Shown here in pieces: positions 34,592 through 44,500 of a stretch of DNA of 64,000 nucleotides. The DNA lies in the NCBI GenBank assembly GCA_900258555.1, contig LT984855.1:670036-734035 (forward strand). Reading direction: 5' to 3'. The DNA comes from an uncultured Desulfobacterium sp. (GTDB taxonomy: Bacteria; Desulfobacterota; DSM-4660; Desulfatiglandales; Desulfatiglandaceae). The position numbers and the translations under genes are program-made. The notes beneath the pieces were generated by a model that was not told the DNA's origin, searched no databases, and worked only from the letters and a program-made list of their open reading frames with translations. Positions within the stretch are counted from its first letter, which is position 1. Each line of letters opens with the position of its first letter.

Positions 34592-35569
34592 CTATAACAC
34601 CTTGACCAGAAAAGCGGTTACAAACAAATTCAGTAATGATAGTGGGAGCAGCCACTTCCAGTTAATGTTGAGCAGTTGGTCAAACCGCACACGCGGATAT
34701 GTCCATCGAAGCCACATAAAGACAAGGATAAGGGCGTAGACCTTTCCCAGAAACCACCACGAGCCCGGATAAAAGGGGCCGTGCCATCCTCCCAGAAATA
34801 CGGCGGTGGCCACACAGCAGACAACAATAATATAGGAATATTCAGCGAGCATAAACATGCTGAAGGCCATGCCTGAATACTCAGTGTGAAAACCGGCGGT
34901 CAGCTCGCTCTCAGCCTCCGGCAGATCAAATGGGCAGCGGTTGGTCTCGGCTACGGCGCATACAAAGAAAATAATAAAGGCCAAGGGCTGGTATACAATA
35001 TTCCAGAGCCAGGGTTCCTGCTGGTTTACGATCTGGGTGAGATTGAGTGTCCCTTCCATAAAGGCGACACTCAATAAGGAGAGAAGCATTGGGATCTCAT
35101 AGGCCACACACTGCGACACAGCCCTTGCAGCCCCAAGGAGCGACCATTTGTTCCTCGAACTCCACCCGGCCAAACAAATCGCCAGCACATTTACACCGGC
35201 GAAGGCCAGGATCAGCAGCAGGCCCAGGTCTACATCCAGCGCAAAAAGCTTTGGTCCAAAGGGCATGGGGATAAGTAGCAAAAACACGGGGAGAAAGGAG
35301 AGGATCGGAGCTGCCCAGAATAGTATCTTGTCTGCACCTTTTGGTATAAACAACTGCTTGCCGATCAGTTTCAAGGCATCTGCTACGGGCTGAAGCAGGC
35401 CGTGCGGCCCAACTTCATAAGGACCCGGCCTTCTCTGCACATGGCCTGCAACCTTACGTTCAAGCCATACCAATATCACCCCGTTTAAACCAATAAACAA
35501 TGAAAAGGCCAGGATCGCCACCATGATCCTCACCAGTTCTATAGGTACTGTTATAGGGCCAATATTCAT
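34592..35569 (-). CDS. nuoH: NADH-quinone oxidoreductase subunit H
   Basis: This 325-residue membrane subunit with about eight helices forms part of the quinone site and the link to the proton channels. Typical stretches are VWLERKVAGHVQRRPGPYEV, ETNRCPFDLPEAESELTAGF and HTEYSGMAFSMFMLAEYSYI. There is an 18-bp gap to nuoD upstream. Confidence 0.95.
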   Translation of the reverse strand: MNIGPITVPIELVRIMVAILAFSLFIGLNGVILVWLERKVAGHVQRRPGPYEVGPHGLLQPVADALKLIGKQLFIPKGADKILFWAAPILSFLPVFLLLIPMPFGPKLFALDVDLGLLLILAFAGVNVLAICLAGWSSRNKWSLLGAARAVSQCVAYEIPMLLSLLSVAFMEGTLNLTQIVNQQEPWLWNIVYQPLAFIIFFVCAVAETNRCPFDLPEAESELTAGFHTEYSGMAFSMFMLAEYSYIIVVCCVATAVFLGGWHGPFYPGSWWFLGKVYALILVFMWLRWTYPRVRFDQLLNINWKWLLPLSLLNLFVTAFLVKVL

Positions 35570-35587
35570 AGTTGTCTCGCCTCTGTG

Positions 35588-36760
35588 TTATCTGTCCAAC
35601 TCTGGGATTACAAGATCCAGGCTCCCCAGGATAGCCACTGCATCAGCAATCAGCACACCGCGGGCGACCTCTGCAAAAAGGCTCATATTGCAAAAACCAG
35701 GGGCGCGGAGCTTTACGCGGTAAGGCGTATTGCTGCCGTCGCTTACTACATGTACACCTATCTTGCCGCGCGCCCCTTCCACAGCAAAGTAGCTTTCCCC
35801 TGCCGGGGCCTTCCATTTGACCTTTGGCGCACCCTTTACCATATGGGGACCATCGGGCATCGCATCCAGGGCCTGCTCAATAATACGCAGGCTCTGTTCT
35901 ATCTCTGCCACACGCACATTGTAACGGCCCATGGCGTCGCATTCCTTGTCCGTCGGGATCTCAAAGTCAAACTTGTCGTATACTGAATAGGGCTCTGCCC
36001 TGCGGACATCATAGGCAAGTCCTGATCCCCGGACAACAGGGCCTGTAGCGCCGTAACGCCTGCAAGTCTCTTCTGTGATTATCCCTACTCCTTCAACCCT
36101 TTTTCTCAGGATGATGTTGTCAGTGACCAGACCCTTATACATCGGCAGCCTTGACCTCATGTGAGGGATAAATTCCCTAAGTCCATCAATAAAATCCTTT
36201 GTCAGATCATTGACCACACCGCCCGGTCTGAAATAGCACAGGGTCAGACGCGAGCCTGTGGGGATCTGTAAAAGATCGAGGATCTTCTCACGGTCATCAA
36301 AGGCGTAGAGTATGGGTGTGAATGCGCCCAGGTCGAGCAGGAACGCACCCCACCAGAGAAGGTGAGAAGAGATCCTGTTCAGTTCTGTAGTAATAACCCT
36401 GACATATTGTGCACGCTCAGGCACCTCGATCCCGCCCAGCCGTTCCACAGCGCCCACATATGCCCAGTTCCATGCCAAGGCATGGAGATAATCTACACGG
36501 CCCATATTGGGCATATATTGAAGATAGGTCTTAAGCTCACCCATCTTCTCCTGCATCCGGTGCAGATAGCCTAGCACCGGTTCAGCCCTCAATATATATT
36601 CGCCGTCAATTTCTATGACTATGCGGAGCACGCCGTGTGTTGAAGGGTGCTGGGGGCCCATGTTAAGGATCATCGTCCGGTCATCCGGACCAGGTTCCAT
36701 ATGATGTGTGTAAAAGTCCCCAGCGATCAGTTTTGAATATTCGCGCTCTGTATGCAACAT
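35588..36760 (-). CDS. nuoD: NADH-quinone oxidoreductase subunit D
   Basis: This 390-residue 49-kDa subunit lines the quinone pocket with NuoB. It shows NMGPQHPSTHGVLR with the conserved quinone-site His, LGYLHRMQEKMGELKTYLQY, and the C-terminal ILGSLDLVIPELDR. The start is the ATG at 36760 with TAGGAA upstream, 7 bp after nuoC. A longer frame to 36874 runs back into nuoC and begins with unrelated Arg-rich sequence, so I rejected it. Confidence 0.94.
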   Translation of the reverse strand: MLHTEREYSKLIAGDFYTHHMEPGPDDRTMILNMGPQHPSTHGVLRIVIEIDGEYILRAEPVLGYLHRMQEKMGELKTYLQYMPNMGRVDYLHALAWNWAYVGAVERLGGIEVPERAQYVRVITTELNRISSHLLWWGAFLLDLGAFTPILYAFDDREKILDLLQIPTGSRLTLCYFRPGGVVNDLTKDFIDGLREFIPHMRSRLPMYKGLVTDNIILRKRVEGVGIITEETCRRYGATGPVVRGSGLAYDVRRAEPYSVYDKFDFEIPTDKECDAMGRYNVRVAEIEQSLRIIEQALDAMPDGPHMVKGAPKVKWKAPAGESYFAVEGARGKIGVHVVSDGSNTPYRVKLRAPGFCNMSLFAEVARGVLIADAVAILGSLDLVIPELDR

Positions 36761-36767
36761 ATTGTTC

Positions 36768-37355
36768 CTACGCCTCGCTAGATGATCCCGCCGTTTTGTC
36801 TGCGCCCGCCTTTGCTGCAACTTTGTCATCCGAGGCTGAGCCTTCCTCCGGTTCCGCCGGTGCAAATATGGCATCGAATTCCGGCGACTTAACTATCACA
36901 TCACCGGGACTGATAAATTCCGACATGCGTTTTCTCTTTCCATCCTCCTTTAACAGCGGATGGAAACCGGCGTCATCCGGCATGAGAAGCGGAGTCATAT
37001 TGGGGTGCCCCGTAAAAGAGACACCAAAAAAGTCGTGACATTCTCTTTCGTGCCAGTTAGCGCCGGAGAAGACCTCTGAGATGGTTGAAACCTCGGGTTT
37101 ATCGTGCGGAGCCAGCACCCTTAAAGCTATGCGGCCGGGGGAAGTAAAATGGTCAAAGTGATAGACCACCATGAAACCGTCAGCAGCGTCAACAACGCTG
37201 ATATCTTCTATGAAACAGCCCAAGTCATAAAGGCGTCTTGCCGCATCGAGCAGATGATCCGGCCCTAGGTATACGGAATAGGCAAGCCCCGTCTTTTCGG
37301 GCGACATCTTTGAGACTGATATAAGATTCAGGCCTTTAAACCAGTCGCTGTTCAT
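36768..37355 (-). CDS. nuoC: NADH-quinone oxidoreductase subunit C
   Basis: This 195-residue 30-kDa subunit has a core with [21 protein letters not shown] and [17 protein letters not shown]-terminal extension of about 40 residues ([20 protein letters not shown] and on) is low-complexity and probably disordered. The ATG at 37355 overlaps the nuoB stop (ATGA) and has GGAGG upstream, so the longer in-frame start was not used. Confidence 0.93.
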   Translation of the reverse strand: MNSDWFKGLNLISVSKMSPEKTGLAYSVYLGPDHLLDAARRLYDLGCFIEDISVVDAADGFMVVYHFDHFTSPGRIALRVLAPHDKPEVSTISEVFSGANWHERECHDFFGVSFTGHPNMTPLLMPDDAGFHPLLKEDGKRKRMSEFISPGDVIVKSPEFDAIFAPAEPEEGSASDDKVAAKAGADKTAGSSSEA

Positions 37356-37882
37356 TTTACAGCACCTCCTGCCGGCATGGGCCACCAACGCTTTCCGGTG
37401 ATCTTCTTTTGTATCTCAAACAGCCCTTCAAGCAGGCCTTCCGGCCGCGGCGGACATCCGGGCACATAGACATCCACGGGGATCAAGCGGTCTACGCCTT
37501 CCACCACATTGTAGTTGCCCTTGATGGCAAAAGGTCCTCCTGAAATTGCACAGTTACCCAGCGCCATCACCCACTTGGGGGCTGGCATCTGTTCATAGAG
37601 CCTGACAACCGCAGGCGCCATCTTCTTAGTGACCGTACCTGCAACTATCATCAGGTCCGATTGTCTCGGGGATGGCCTGAAGACCTCCGCCCCGAACCTA
37701 GCTATATCAAACCTGGCCATGCCGACCGCCATCATCTCAATCGCACAGCAGGCAAGCCCGAAGGTCATAGGCCAAAGCGACATTGCACGACAGACATCAA
37801 TAAAATTCTGTGCAAGCTCGAGATTGACAATCGCAGGTTCTATTTTGCTCTTTGCTATCTTTAACGGATCTGCCGGGGCCAC
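37352..37882 (-). CDS. nuoB: NADH-quinone oxidoreductase subunit B
   Basis: This 176-residue subunit carries the N2 cluster next to the quinone site. The cluster ligands appear in [11 protein letters not shown] (tandem Cys), GNCAISGG and [10 protein letters not shown] place the start at GTG 37882, because AAAAGGAG lies 7 bp upstream, rather than at TTG 37903. It overlaps nuoA by 22 bp and nuoC by 4 bp. Confidence 0.93.
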   Translation of the reverse strand: MAPADPLKIAKSKIEPAIVNLELAQNFIDVCRAMSLWPMTFGLACCAIEMMAVGMARFDIARFGAEVFRPSPRQSDLMIVAGTVTKKMAPAVVRLYEQMPAPKWVMALGNCAISGGPFAIKGNYNVVEGVDRLIPVDVYVPGCPPRPEGLLEGLFEIQKKITGKRWWPMPAGGAVK

Positions 37883-38238
37883 GTGAAAACTCCTTTTGCC
37901 CAAAAATAGGCAATGGCCAACACCAGGATGGCCAGAAATACGAACACCTTAAAAAATGCGATAAGGCCGGTTGCCTCAGGATAATATGTAGCAACAGGAA
38001 AGAGATAGAGTACATCTACATCAAACGCCAGGAATAAGAGGGCATAGATGTAAAAGTTTGGACCGAACCTGATCCAGGATGTTCCCATGGGACGCATGCC
38101 GCACTCATAAGGCATGGCGAAATCACCGCCTTTAGCCTTAGGGGCGACAAAAAGAGACAACACCAGGGGGGCCCCAGCAAAGGTAAGCCCAACGATCAAA
38201 GCAACAAGAATGCCTAAATGTAGCCAATCGAAAACCAT
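37861..38238 (-). CDS. nuoA: NADH-quinone oxidoreductase subunit A
   Basis: This 125-residue, three-helix subunit shows [17 protein letters not shown], containing the conserved Cys-loop, and [19 protein letters not shown] with the conserved acidic residues. The ATG at 38238 has AAGGAAAA upstream. It is the first gene of the nuo operon, 107 bp downstream of the likely transcription start. Confidence 0.94.
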   Translation of the reverse strand: MVFDWLHLGILVALIVGLTFAGAPLVLSLFVAPKAKGGDFAMPYECGMRPMGTSWIRFGPNFYIYALLFLAFDVDVLYLFPVATYYPEATGLIAFFKVFVFLAILVLAIAYFWAKGVFTWPRQIR

Positions 38239-38313
38239 TTTATTTTCCTTAAGATGTGATAAGGCCCTGTAATAAGCATGTCTTACGCCGGCAGGGCTAA
38301 TGTTGTTTTCGCA

Positions 38314-38331
38314 GGCGCATACCAATGCGCC
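38314..38331. other. Hairpin in the nuo leader
   Basis: GGCGCAT-ACCA-ATGCGCC is a perfect 7-bp stem with a 4-nt loop. It lies downstream of rarA and inside the predicted nuo leader. There is no T-run on the minus strand, so it may influence the leader rather than terminate transcription. Confidence 0.45.
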
Positions 38332-38351
38332 GGGCCATTAAATGGGACCAG

Positions 38352-38380
38352 TTAATACGCAAAACATAAAACCATGTCAA
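38352..38380 (-). promoter_or_regulatory. Sigma-70 promoter of the nuo operon
   Basis: On the minus strand TTGACA (38375-38380), a 17-bp spacer and TATTAA (38352-38357) form a near-perfect promoter. It points at nuoA and would start transcription near 38345. Confidence 0.7.
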
Positions 38381-38426
38381 CCCTTTTTTGTGAAATAAGT
38401 AACGAGAATAGAAAATGAATCAGTAA

Positions 38427-39740
38427 TCAGACGGGCCGTTTTTTCTGCAACTCCATCCTTTTTTTGATTTCTTTTTCAAAACCCCTGTCGGTCGGCCGGT
38501 AAAAGACCCTGTTTTTGATATCCGTTGGCAAGTATTCCTGGTCCACACGCGCACCAGGGTAATTATGTGGGTACAGATAACCCCTGCTATAACCGATCCC
38601 CTTCATCAGTTTTGTGGGGGCGTTTCTGATGTGCATGGGGACCGGCTGAGCGCCGGAAAGTGCAATCTCTTCCTTTACGGATTTTTCCGTAATATAAAGG
38701 GCGTTACTCTTGGGAGCGCATGCGAGATAAACAGCCGCCTCTGAAAGGGCCAATTCCGCCTCTGGCGGCCCCACCTTCTGCCATGCCTCGAATGCGGCAA
38801 GGGCGATCCTGAGGGCCTGAGGATCGGCAAGACCGACATCCTCCGAGGCGAAGCGTATCATCCTCCTGCAGATAAAGAGGGGGTCTTCACCCGCCTGGAG
38901 CATCCTGTACAGCCAGTATACAGAGGCCTGGGCATCGCTGCCCCTCAGGCTTTTATGAAAGGCTGATATCAGGTTATAATGCTCTTCTCCATCCTTATCA
39001 TATAATAGCGCCTTTTTGCTCAGTGCCGACTCCACGGTTGGAAGATCAAGCACAATATGTCCCTTAGTTTCATCCTCAAGGGCATAATAGGCCGCCGCCT
39101 CCAGGTTGTTGAGCGCCACACGGGCATCCCCCATTGAAAGGCCGGCCAGGTGTTCCAGGGCATCGGGCGTGATTTCAATATCCATCTCCCCCAGTCCACG
39201 CTCCTTGTCTTTTAAGGCCATTAGGAGAATCGTCCTGATATCATCTTTTTCAAGCAATTTCAGGACAACCACCCTGGCACGGGAAAGCAGGGGGGAGATG
39301 ACCTCAAAGGACGGGTTCTGTGTGGTAGCTCCAATCAATATGATCAGCCCGCTTTCCACATGGGGGAGGAAGGCGTCCTGCTGGGCCTTGTTGAACCGAT
39401 GTATCTCATCAACGAACAGTATCGTGGCCCTGCCGGTCTCCTGTTTTGATTTCCTGGCCCTTTCTAACACGCGCCTAAGATCGTTGATTCCCGAGGTGAC
39501 CGCTGAAAATGCCTGAAAGGGGAGTTTGGAATACTCACCCATCAGTCTTGCGAGGGTGGTCTTTCCAGAGCCTGGCGGACCCCATAGGATCACGGAAAAT
39601 ATTCGACCGCCGGCAATTGCCCTTGACAGGGGACAGCCTTGGCCAAGGATATGTCCCTGACCAACCATGTCCTCAAGTCTCTTCGGCCTCATTCTCTCGG
39701 CCAGGGGTATGTCGGTATGTAGATTGAGATTGGTGGCCAT
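38427..39740 (-). CDS. rarA: Replication-associated recombination protein A (RarA/MgsA family AAA+ ATPase)
   Basis: This 437-residue clamp-loader-like ATPase acts at stalled replication forks. It shows RMRPKRLEDMVGQGHILG, Walker A LWGPPGSGKTTLARLM, Walker B TILFVDEIHRFNKAQQDAFL, sensor 1 GATTQNPSF, and the C-terminal tetramerisation region (SDAQASVYWLYRMLQAGEDP). Full length. It lies 11 bp after the histidine kinase on the same strand, so the two may be co-transcribed. Confidence 0.93.
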   Translation of the reverse strand: MATNLNLHTDIPLAERMRPKRLEDMVGQGHILGQGCPLSRAIAGGRIFSVILWGPPGSGKTTLARLMGEYSKLPFQAFSAVTSGINDLRRVLERARKSKQETGRATILFVDEIHRFNKAQQDAFLPHVESGLIILIGATTQNPSFEVISPLLSRARVVVLKLLEKDDIRTILLMALKDKERGLGEMDIEITPDALEHLAGLSMGDARVALNNLEAAAYYALEDETKGHIVLDLPTVESALSKKALLYDKDGEEHYNLISAFHKSLRGSDAQASVYWLYRMLQAGEDPLFICRRMIRFASEDVGLADPQALRIALAAFEAWQKVGPPEAELALSEAAVYLACAPKSNALYITEKSVKEEIALSGAQPVPMHIRNAPTKLMKGIGYSRGYLYPHNYPGARVDQEYLPTDIKNRVFYRPTDRGFEKEIKKRMELQKKRPV

Positions 39741-39751
39741 CGGAGTGTGTA

Positions 39752-41368
39752 CTACAGGTTGTGCGTTGCGCTTTGCGCGTTGCGCTTCGGGTGCATTGCC
39801 ATTGCCCTGGATATGATGGATGAAAGAACCTTAAACTCTAAAGGCCTTTCTATAAGCAGATCAGTATCCAGTTTTGATGAAATACGCCGGCCCTTGCCGT
39901 TTTGCCTAGGACTTAGCAAGATAACCGGCAGCGGGTCTTTCATTTTTTTTATATTTGAAATGATTGCTGAGGATTCAAAGTCAGGGGTTTCAATATCGGT
40001 GATTACGAGGTCAATATTCTTTTTACCCAAAAGTCTTTTTGACGCCTCTGCACAGGTGCTCACACCGGCAACCCTGCCGCCCTTCTGATCCAAGATCTCA
40101 GTCAATATATCAGTAAATGGGCCGCCCTTAGAGATGATGAGTATCCGCAAATCCTTTACGATGTTTCTGACCTCCTTTGTGACAGGCAGATCAGGCTGTC
40201 TATAAGGCGGTAGTTTTACGACAAAAACAGACCCATGCCCTTCCGTGCTACTCACGTCAATCTGCCCATTATGCCTGGAAATAATCGCATAAGAGATGCT
40301 CAGTCCAAGACCGGGCCGGTTAGCACCCCTGGTTGTAAAAAACGGGTCAAATATCTTGTCCTTGACCTCGTCTGGAATGCCGGTACCGCTATCCTGGATA
40401 TAGAGCCAGACAAAACCCAGGTTCTCCTCTACGGACAGATAGATATCGCCGCCATCCGGCATGGCATCCATGGCGTTTAGAATCAAACATATGAGGGCAT
40501 CCCGCATCTCCTCCGGCCGGCCTTCCACAGGTGAAACCGCCCTTGGATAGGTCGAAACATTGACAGGGCCTTGCCCATTAGCCCCCCCCTGTCTGGAGCA
40601 GCTTGCCGACACGGCTTCTGATATAACTTTATTTAAGTCAAAAACGACGAGTTCCTTTGGTTCGTATCTTTGTTTCGCCAAGCATCTGAGTTTCTGAGTG
40701 ATAGAATCCCCGGTCTCAATAATTGATTCAATATTTTTTAAGGATCTAAGCAGGTTCTTACTCTTAAAAGTCCCATCTGCGCTGATAAGGTTGAACTGTT
40801 CTCTGAAGTTCTTGAGTCCCAAGGTCATATCGCGGCTGAGGCCAAAAGCCATACTGCCTATGGAATTAATCTTCTGAGCCTGCAAGAGCTCTTTTTCCTC
40901 GCTCTTTCTTTTCTCAATATCCGCAATACAGAGAAGATATGCGGATCTTCCTCCATATCTTATCTTCTTCCAACTGACCTCACAGAACACCGGGGCGCCA
41001 TCGCTGGCAGACATAGAGAGCTCAAACTGTGAGGGCTGAGGTCCGTCATCCGCCCATCTCTCCAATATAGAGGCTGCATTCTCGGCGGATTTGTCATGAA
41101 ACAGCGACATGAAATCCCTTCCAATGAATTCCTCTTCCGCATATCTCAACATACTAAGCGCAGCCTGGTTTGAAAGGACAACCTGACCACCCTGTATAAG
41201 TATCACTGCCGGGGATATTTCATTTAAAATCATACTGGTGTATTTAAAGTCTTTGAGAAGCATGGCCCTGTCGGTTCTGACCGAGGTCAGTTTTTCCACA
41301 AGTCTTTTATTTTCCCGATTAAGCCTTTCAATCTTTTCCTTTAAGGCCTTTTCTTGAGATATCTTCAT
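39752..41368 (-). CDS. PAS-histidine kinase-receiver hybrid lacking the phospho-acceptor His
   Basis: This 538-residue soluble protein has an N-terminal coiled coil (1-40), a PAS domain (about 45-150) and a dimerisation helix (165-225). An HATPase domain follows (about 270-390) with intact N, G1 and G2 boxes (LNAMDAMPDGG, DSGTGIPDE, GLGLSISYAI). A receiver-like domain lies at 405-520. At the H-box the sequence is SIGSMAFGLSRDMT, where relatives have a His in GIAHD; Arg179 takes its place. The receiver keeps the Asp (VITDIETPD) but has lost the acidic pair at its start. ATP may still bind, but autophosphorylation at the usual site seems impossible. Confidence 0.85.
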   Translation of the reverse strand: MKISQEKALKEKIERLNRENKRLVEKLTSVRTDRAMLLKDFKYTSMILNEISPAVILIQGGQVVLSNQAALSMLRYAEEEFIGRDFMSLFHDKSAENAASILERWADDGPQPSQFELSMSASDGAPVFCEVSWKKIRYGGRSAYLLCIADIEKRKSEEKELLQAQKINSIGSMAFGLSRDMTLGLKNFREQFNLISADGTFKSKNLLRSLKNIESIIETGDSITQKLRCLAKQRYEPKELVVFDLNKVISEAVSASCSRQGGANGQGPVNVSTYPRAVSPVEGRPEEMRDALICLILNAMDAMPDGGDIYLSVEENLGFVWLYIQDSGTGIPDEVKDKIFDPFFTTRGANRPGLGLSISYAIISRHNGQIDVSSTEGHGSVFVVKLPPYRQPDLPVTKEVRNIVKDLRILIISKGGPFTDILTEILDQKGGRVAGVSTCAEASKRLLGKKNIDLVITDIETPDFESSAIISNIKKMKDPLPVILLSPRQNGKGRRISSKLDTDLLIERPLEFKVLSSIISRAMAMHPKRNAQSATHNL

Positions 41369-41452
41369 ATCCCTTTACCTGTTAAATGATATGCCAAAAA
41401 CTGCCTTGATGATTATGGCAGGATACCGTATCATGCCTAGTGCTGAGATACT

Positions 41453-41512
41453 TTCAACTCTTTAACTATTTTAACTAGTTTAACTCTTTTAACTTTTTTA
41501 ACTTACTTAACT
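41453..41512 (+). repeat. Degenerate TTTTAACT tandem repeat before dnaE
   Basis: Seven to eight degenerate copies of TTTAACT/TTTTAACT with a spacing of 7-11 bp fill the space just before the dnaE ribosome-binding site (GAGGT). Confidence 0.8.
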
Positions 41513-41528
41513 CCCCATCGAGGTAAAT

Positions 41529-44500
41529 GTGAGCGATATTTCACCCTTTGTTCACCTCCATGTCCACACCGAATACAGTCTCCTGGACGGAGCCATCCGA
41601 ACGGACCGCATGTTGAAAAAGGCGCAGGCTCTGGGAATGAGGGCCGCGGCCATCACAGATCACGGCAACATGTTCGGGGCCATCCAATTCTATGATCAGG
41701 CCACAAAGGCGGACATCAAACCCATCATCGGCTCTGAATTATATGTCGCACCAGGAGACCGCAGGGACCGCTCTCCCTCTCATGACGGCAGCCCAAATGC
41801 CTTTCATCTGGTCCTGCTGGTCATGAACGAAATCGGGTACAAAAACCTGAGCAAGCTGGTTACACTGGGCCATCTGGAGGGCTTCTACTACCACCCCAGG
41901 GTGGATATGGAACTATTAAAAGAACACAACGCCGGCCTGATCGCCCTGTCTGCGTGCCTGAAAGGCATAATCCCCCACGCCATCCTGGCCGGCCAGATTG
42001 AAAGGGCCATGGAAAAAACAAGGCAGATGGCCTCAATATTCAACGAGCGGTTTTATCTGGAGGTGCAGGCCAATAAACTGCCGGAGCAACTAATTGTGAA
42101 TAACGCGCTCAGGGAAATAGCCGGAGAACTCTCCCTCCCACTGGTAGCCACCAATGACTGTCATTATCTGAACAAGGAGGATGCTGAGGCACATGATATA
42201 CTACTTTGCATCCAGACAGGCAAGAATATTGATGATGAAAAACGCCTTAAGTTTTCCGCAGACGAATTCTATTTCAAGTCGGCACAGGAGATGGCCGAGG
42301 CACTGCCGGGCTTTGAAGACGCGATAAAGACCACTGCGGAAGTGGCCGATCGCTGTAATTACCGGATAGAATTCGGAAAATACAAGTTCCCTGTTTTTCA
42401 GGCGCCCGGCGGCAGGACCCTGGAAGATATATTGACGGAAAAGGTCATAAAGGGTTTTGAGGAAAGGATCACCCAAAAGGAGCAAGAAGAAGGCGGCATT
42501 TCTGAAGAGACCCTCCGAGAATACCGTGAGAGACTCGATTATGAACTTGAGGTCATCCGCAAGATGGGCTTTTGCGGCTATTTTCTTATCGTAGCGGATT
42601 TTATCGAATATGCAAGAAGCCGGGGCATCCCTGTCGGCCCGGGCAGGGGATCGGCTGCTGGCTCTCTTGTGGCCTATTCTCTTAAGATCACAAACATTGA
42701 ACCCATAAAATACGGCCTGTTATTTGAGCGCTTTTTAAATCCCGACCGTATAAGCATGCCTGATATTGATATTGACTTCTGCGTCAACGGCAGGGATGAG
42801 GTCATCCACTATGTGTCTGAAAAATACGGTGCTGAAAATGTCGGACAGATAATCACATTCGGCAGCATGAAGGCCAGGGGCGCCATCAGGGATGTAGGCC
42901 GCAGCCTCAATATTCCGCTTGCCGAGGTAGACCGCATCGCAAAGCTTGTGCCCGAGGGACCGGGCGTAAAGCTCGAAGAGGCTATTAATGAAGAGCCTGA
43001 GCTAAAAAAGCTCGAGCAGGAAACAGGGCCGGCACAGAAACTATTAAAGATATCCCGGGCGCTGGAAGGACTTGCAAGGCATGCATCCACACACGCATGC
43101 GGTGTGGTGATCGCGGACAAACCCTTAGTGGAGCATCTGCCGCTTTTCAAGGGCTCCAAGGATGAAATCATGACCCAGTTCACCATGGACAGGATAGAGC
43201 AGCTGGGCCTGATAAAGTTTGATTTTCTGGGGCTGAAGACCCTCACGGTGATAAGGAACGCCTTAGACCTTATAAAAGAGACCACCGGCACTGACATAGA
43301 CATTGACAAGATATCTCTTACTGATCCAGCCACATATCAATTGATCAGCGAGGGAAAGACCACAGGCATATTCCAGCTTGAAAGTTCTGGAATGAAAGAT
43401 ACTTTAAGAAAGCTCAGGCCCGAGATCTTCGAAGACCTGATCGCCATGGTCGCCCTTTACAGGCCCGGCCCCTTGGGCAGCAACATGGTGGATGACTTCA
43501 TTGCCGGAAAGCACGACGAGGGAAAGATAAGATACTTTCTCCCAATGCTAAAGCCGATCCTTAAAGAGACATACGGGGTGATAGTATACCAGGAACAGGT
43601 GATGAAGATCGCACAGGTCCTGGCAAAATATACAATGGCCGAGGCGGATGAACTCAGAAAGGCGGTCGGCAAGAAAAAACCAGAGGTCATGGCCAGGCAC
43701 CAGGCCAGATTTGTTAACGGGGCCAAGGAAAACGGTGTGGACGCCAAGATGGCCGAGGCCCTTTTTTCCCTGATAGAAAAATTCGGAGGATACGGTTTCA
43801 ACAAGTCCCACTCAGCGGCCTATGCCCTGATCGCTTATCAGACCGCATTTTTAAAGGCCCATTACCCGGTCCAGTTCATGGCGGCCCTGCTGACACAGGA
43901 TATGGGAAACCAGGACAAGACCATTAAAAATATCGCTGAATGCAGGGAAATGGGCATAGAGATACTGCCCCCTGACATCAATGAGAGTCAGGCGGATTTT
44001 TCGGTGGTGGGGGGAAAGATACGCTTTGGCCTTGCCGCGGTAAAGAATGTGGGTCTAAAGGCAGTGGAATCGGTAATAGAAGAGCGTAAAAATCAAGGTC
44101 CTTTTACGGACCTCAGTCAATTCTGCAGAAGGGTGGAGGGCGCAAAGGTCAACCGAAGGGTCCTCGAAGGACTTATACAATGCGGTGCGTTTGACTTTAC
44201 CAGGATCTACAGATCAAGACTCTTTGCGGCCTTGGATGACGTGCTCAAATCAACAGGGGCCAATCACGACCCCAATCAGTTGAGTTTATTCGGCTCCCCC
44301 GAACTTTTTGGCGGGACCCTTATAGGTGCGAGCGATTTTCCGGATATCGTCGAATGGGATGAAAAAGAGCTGCTTAGGAAAGAAAAAGAGGCCCTGGGCT
44401 TTTACATTACAGGGCACCCGCTAAATGGATTTAAAACAGAGATGGAACGTGCAGCCAGCTGCACCATCCAGGACCTTGTAGACATGCCGGACAGGTCACA

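Noticed and set aside
36761-36874. N-terminal extension of nuoD
   Set aside because: Overlaps nuoC, is Arg-rich and unlike NuoD, and the ATG at 36760 has a ribosome-binding site.
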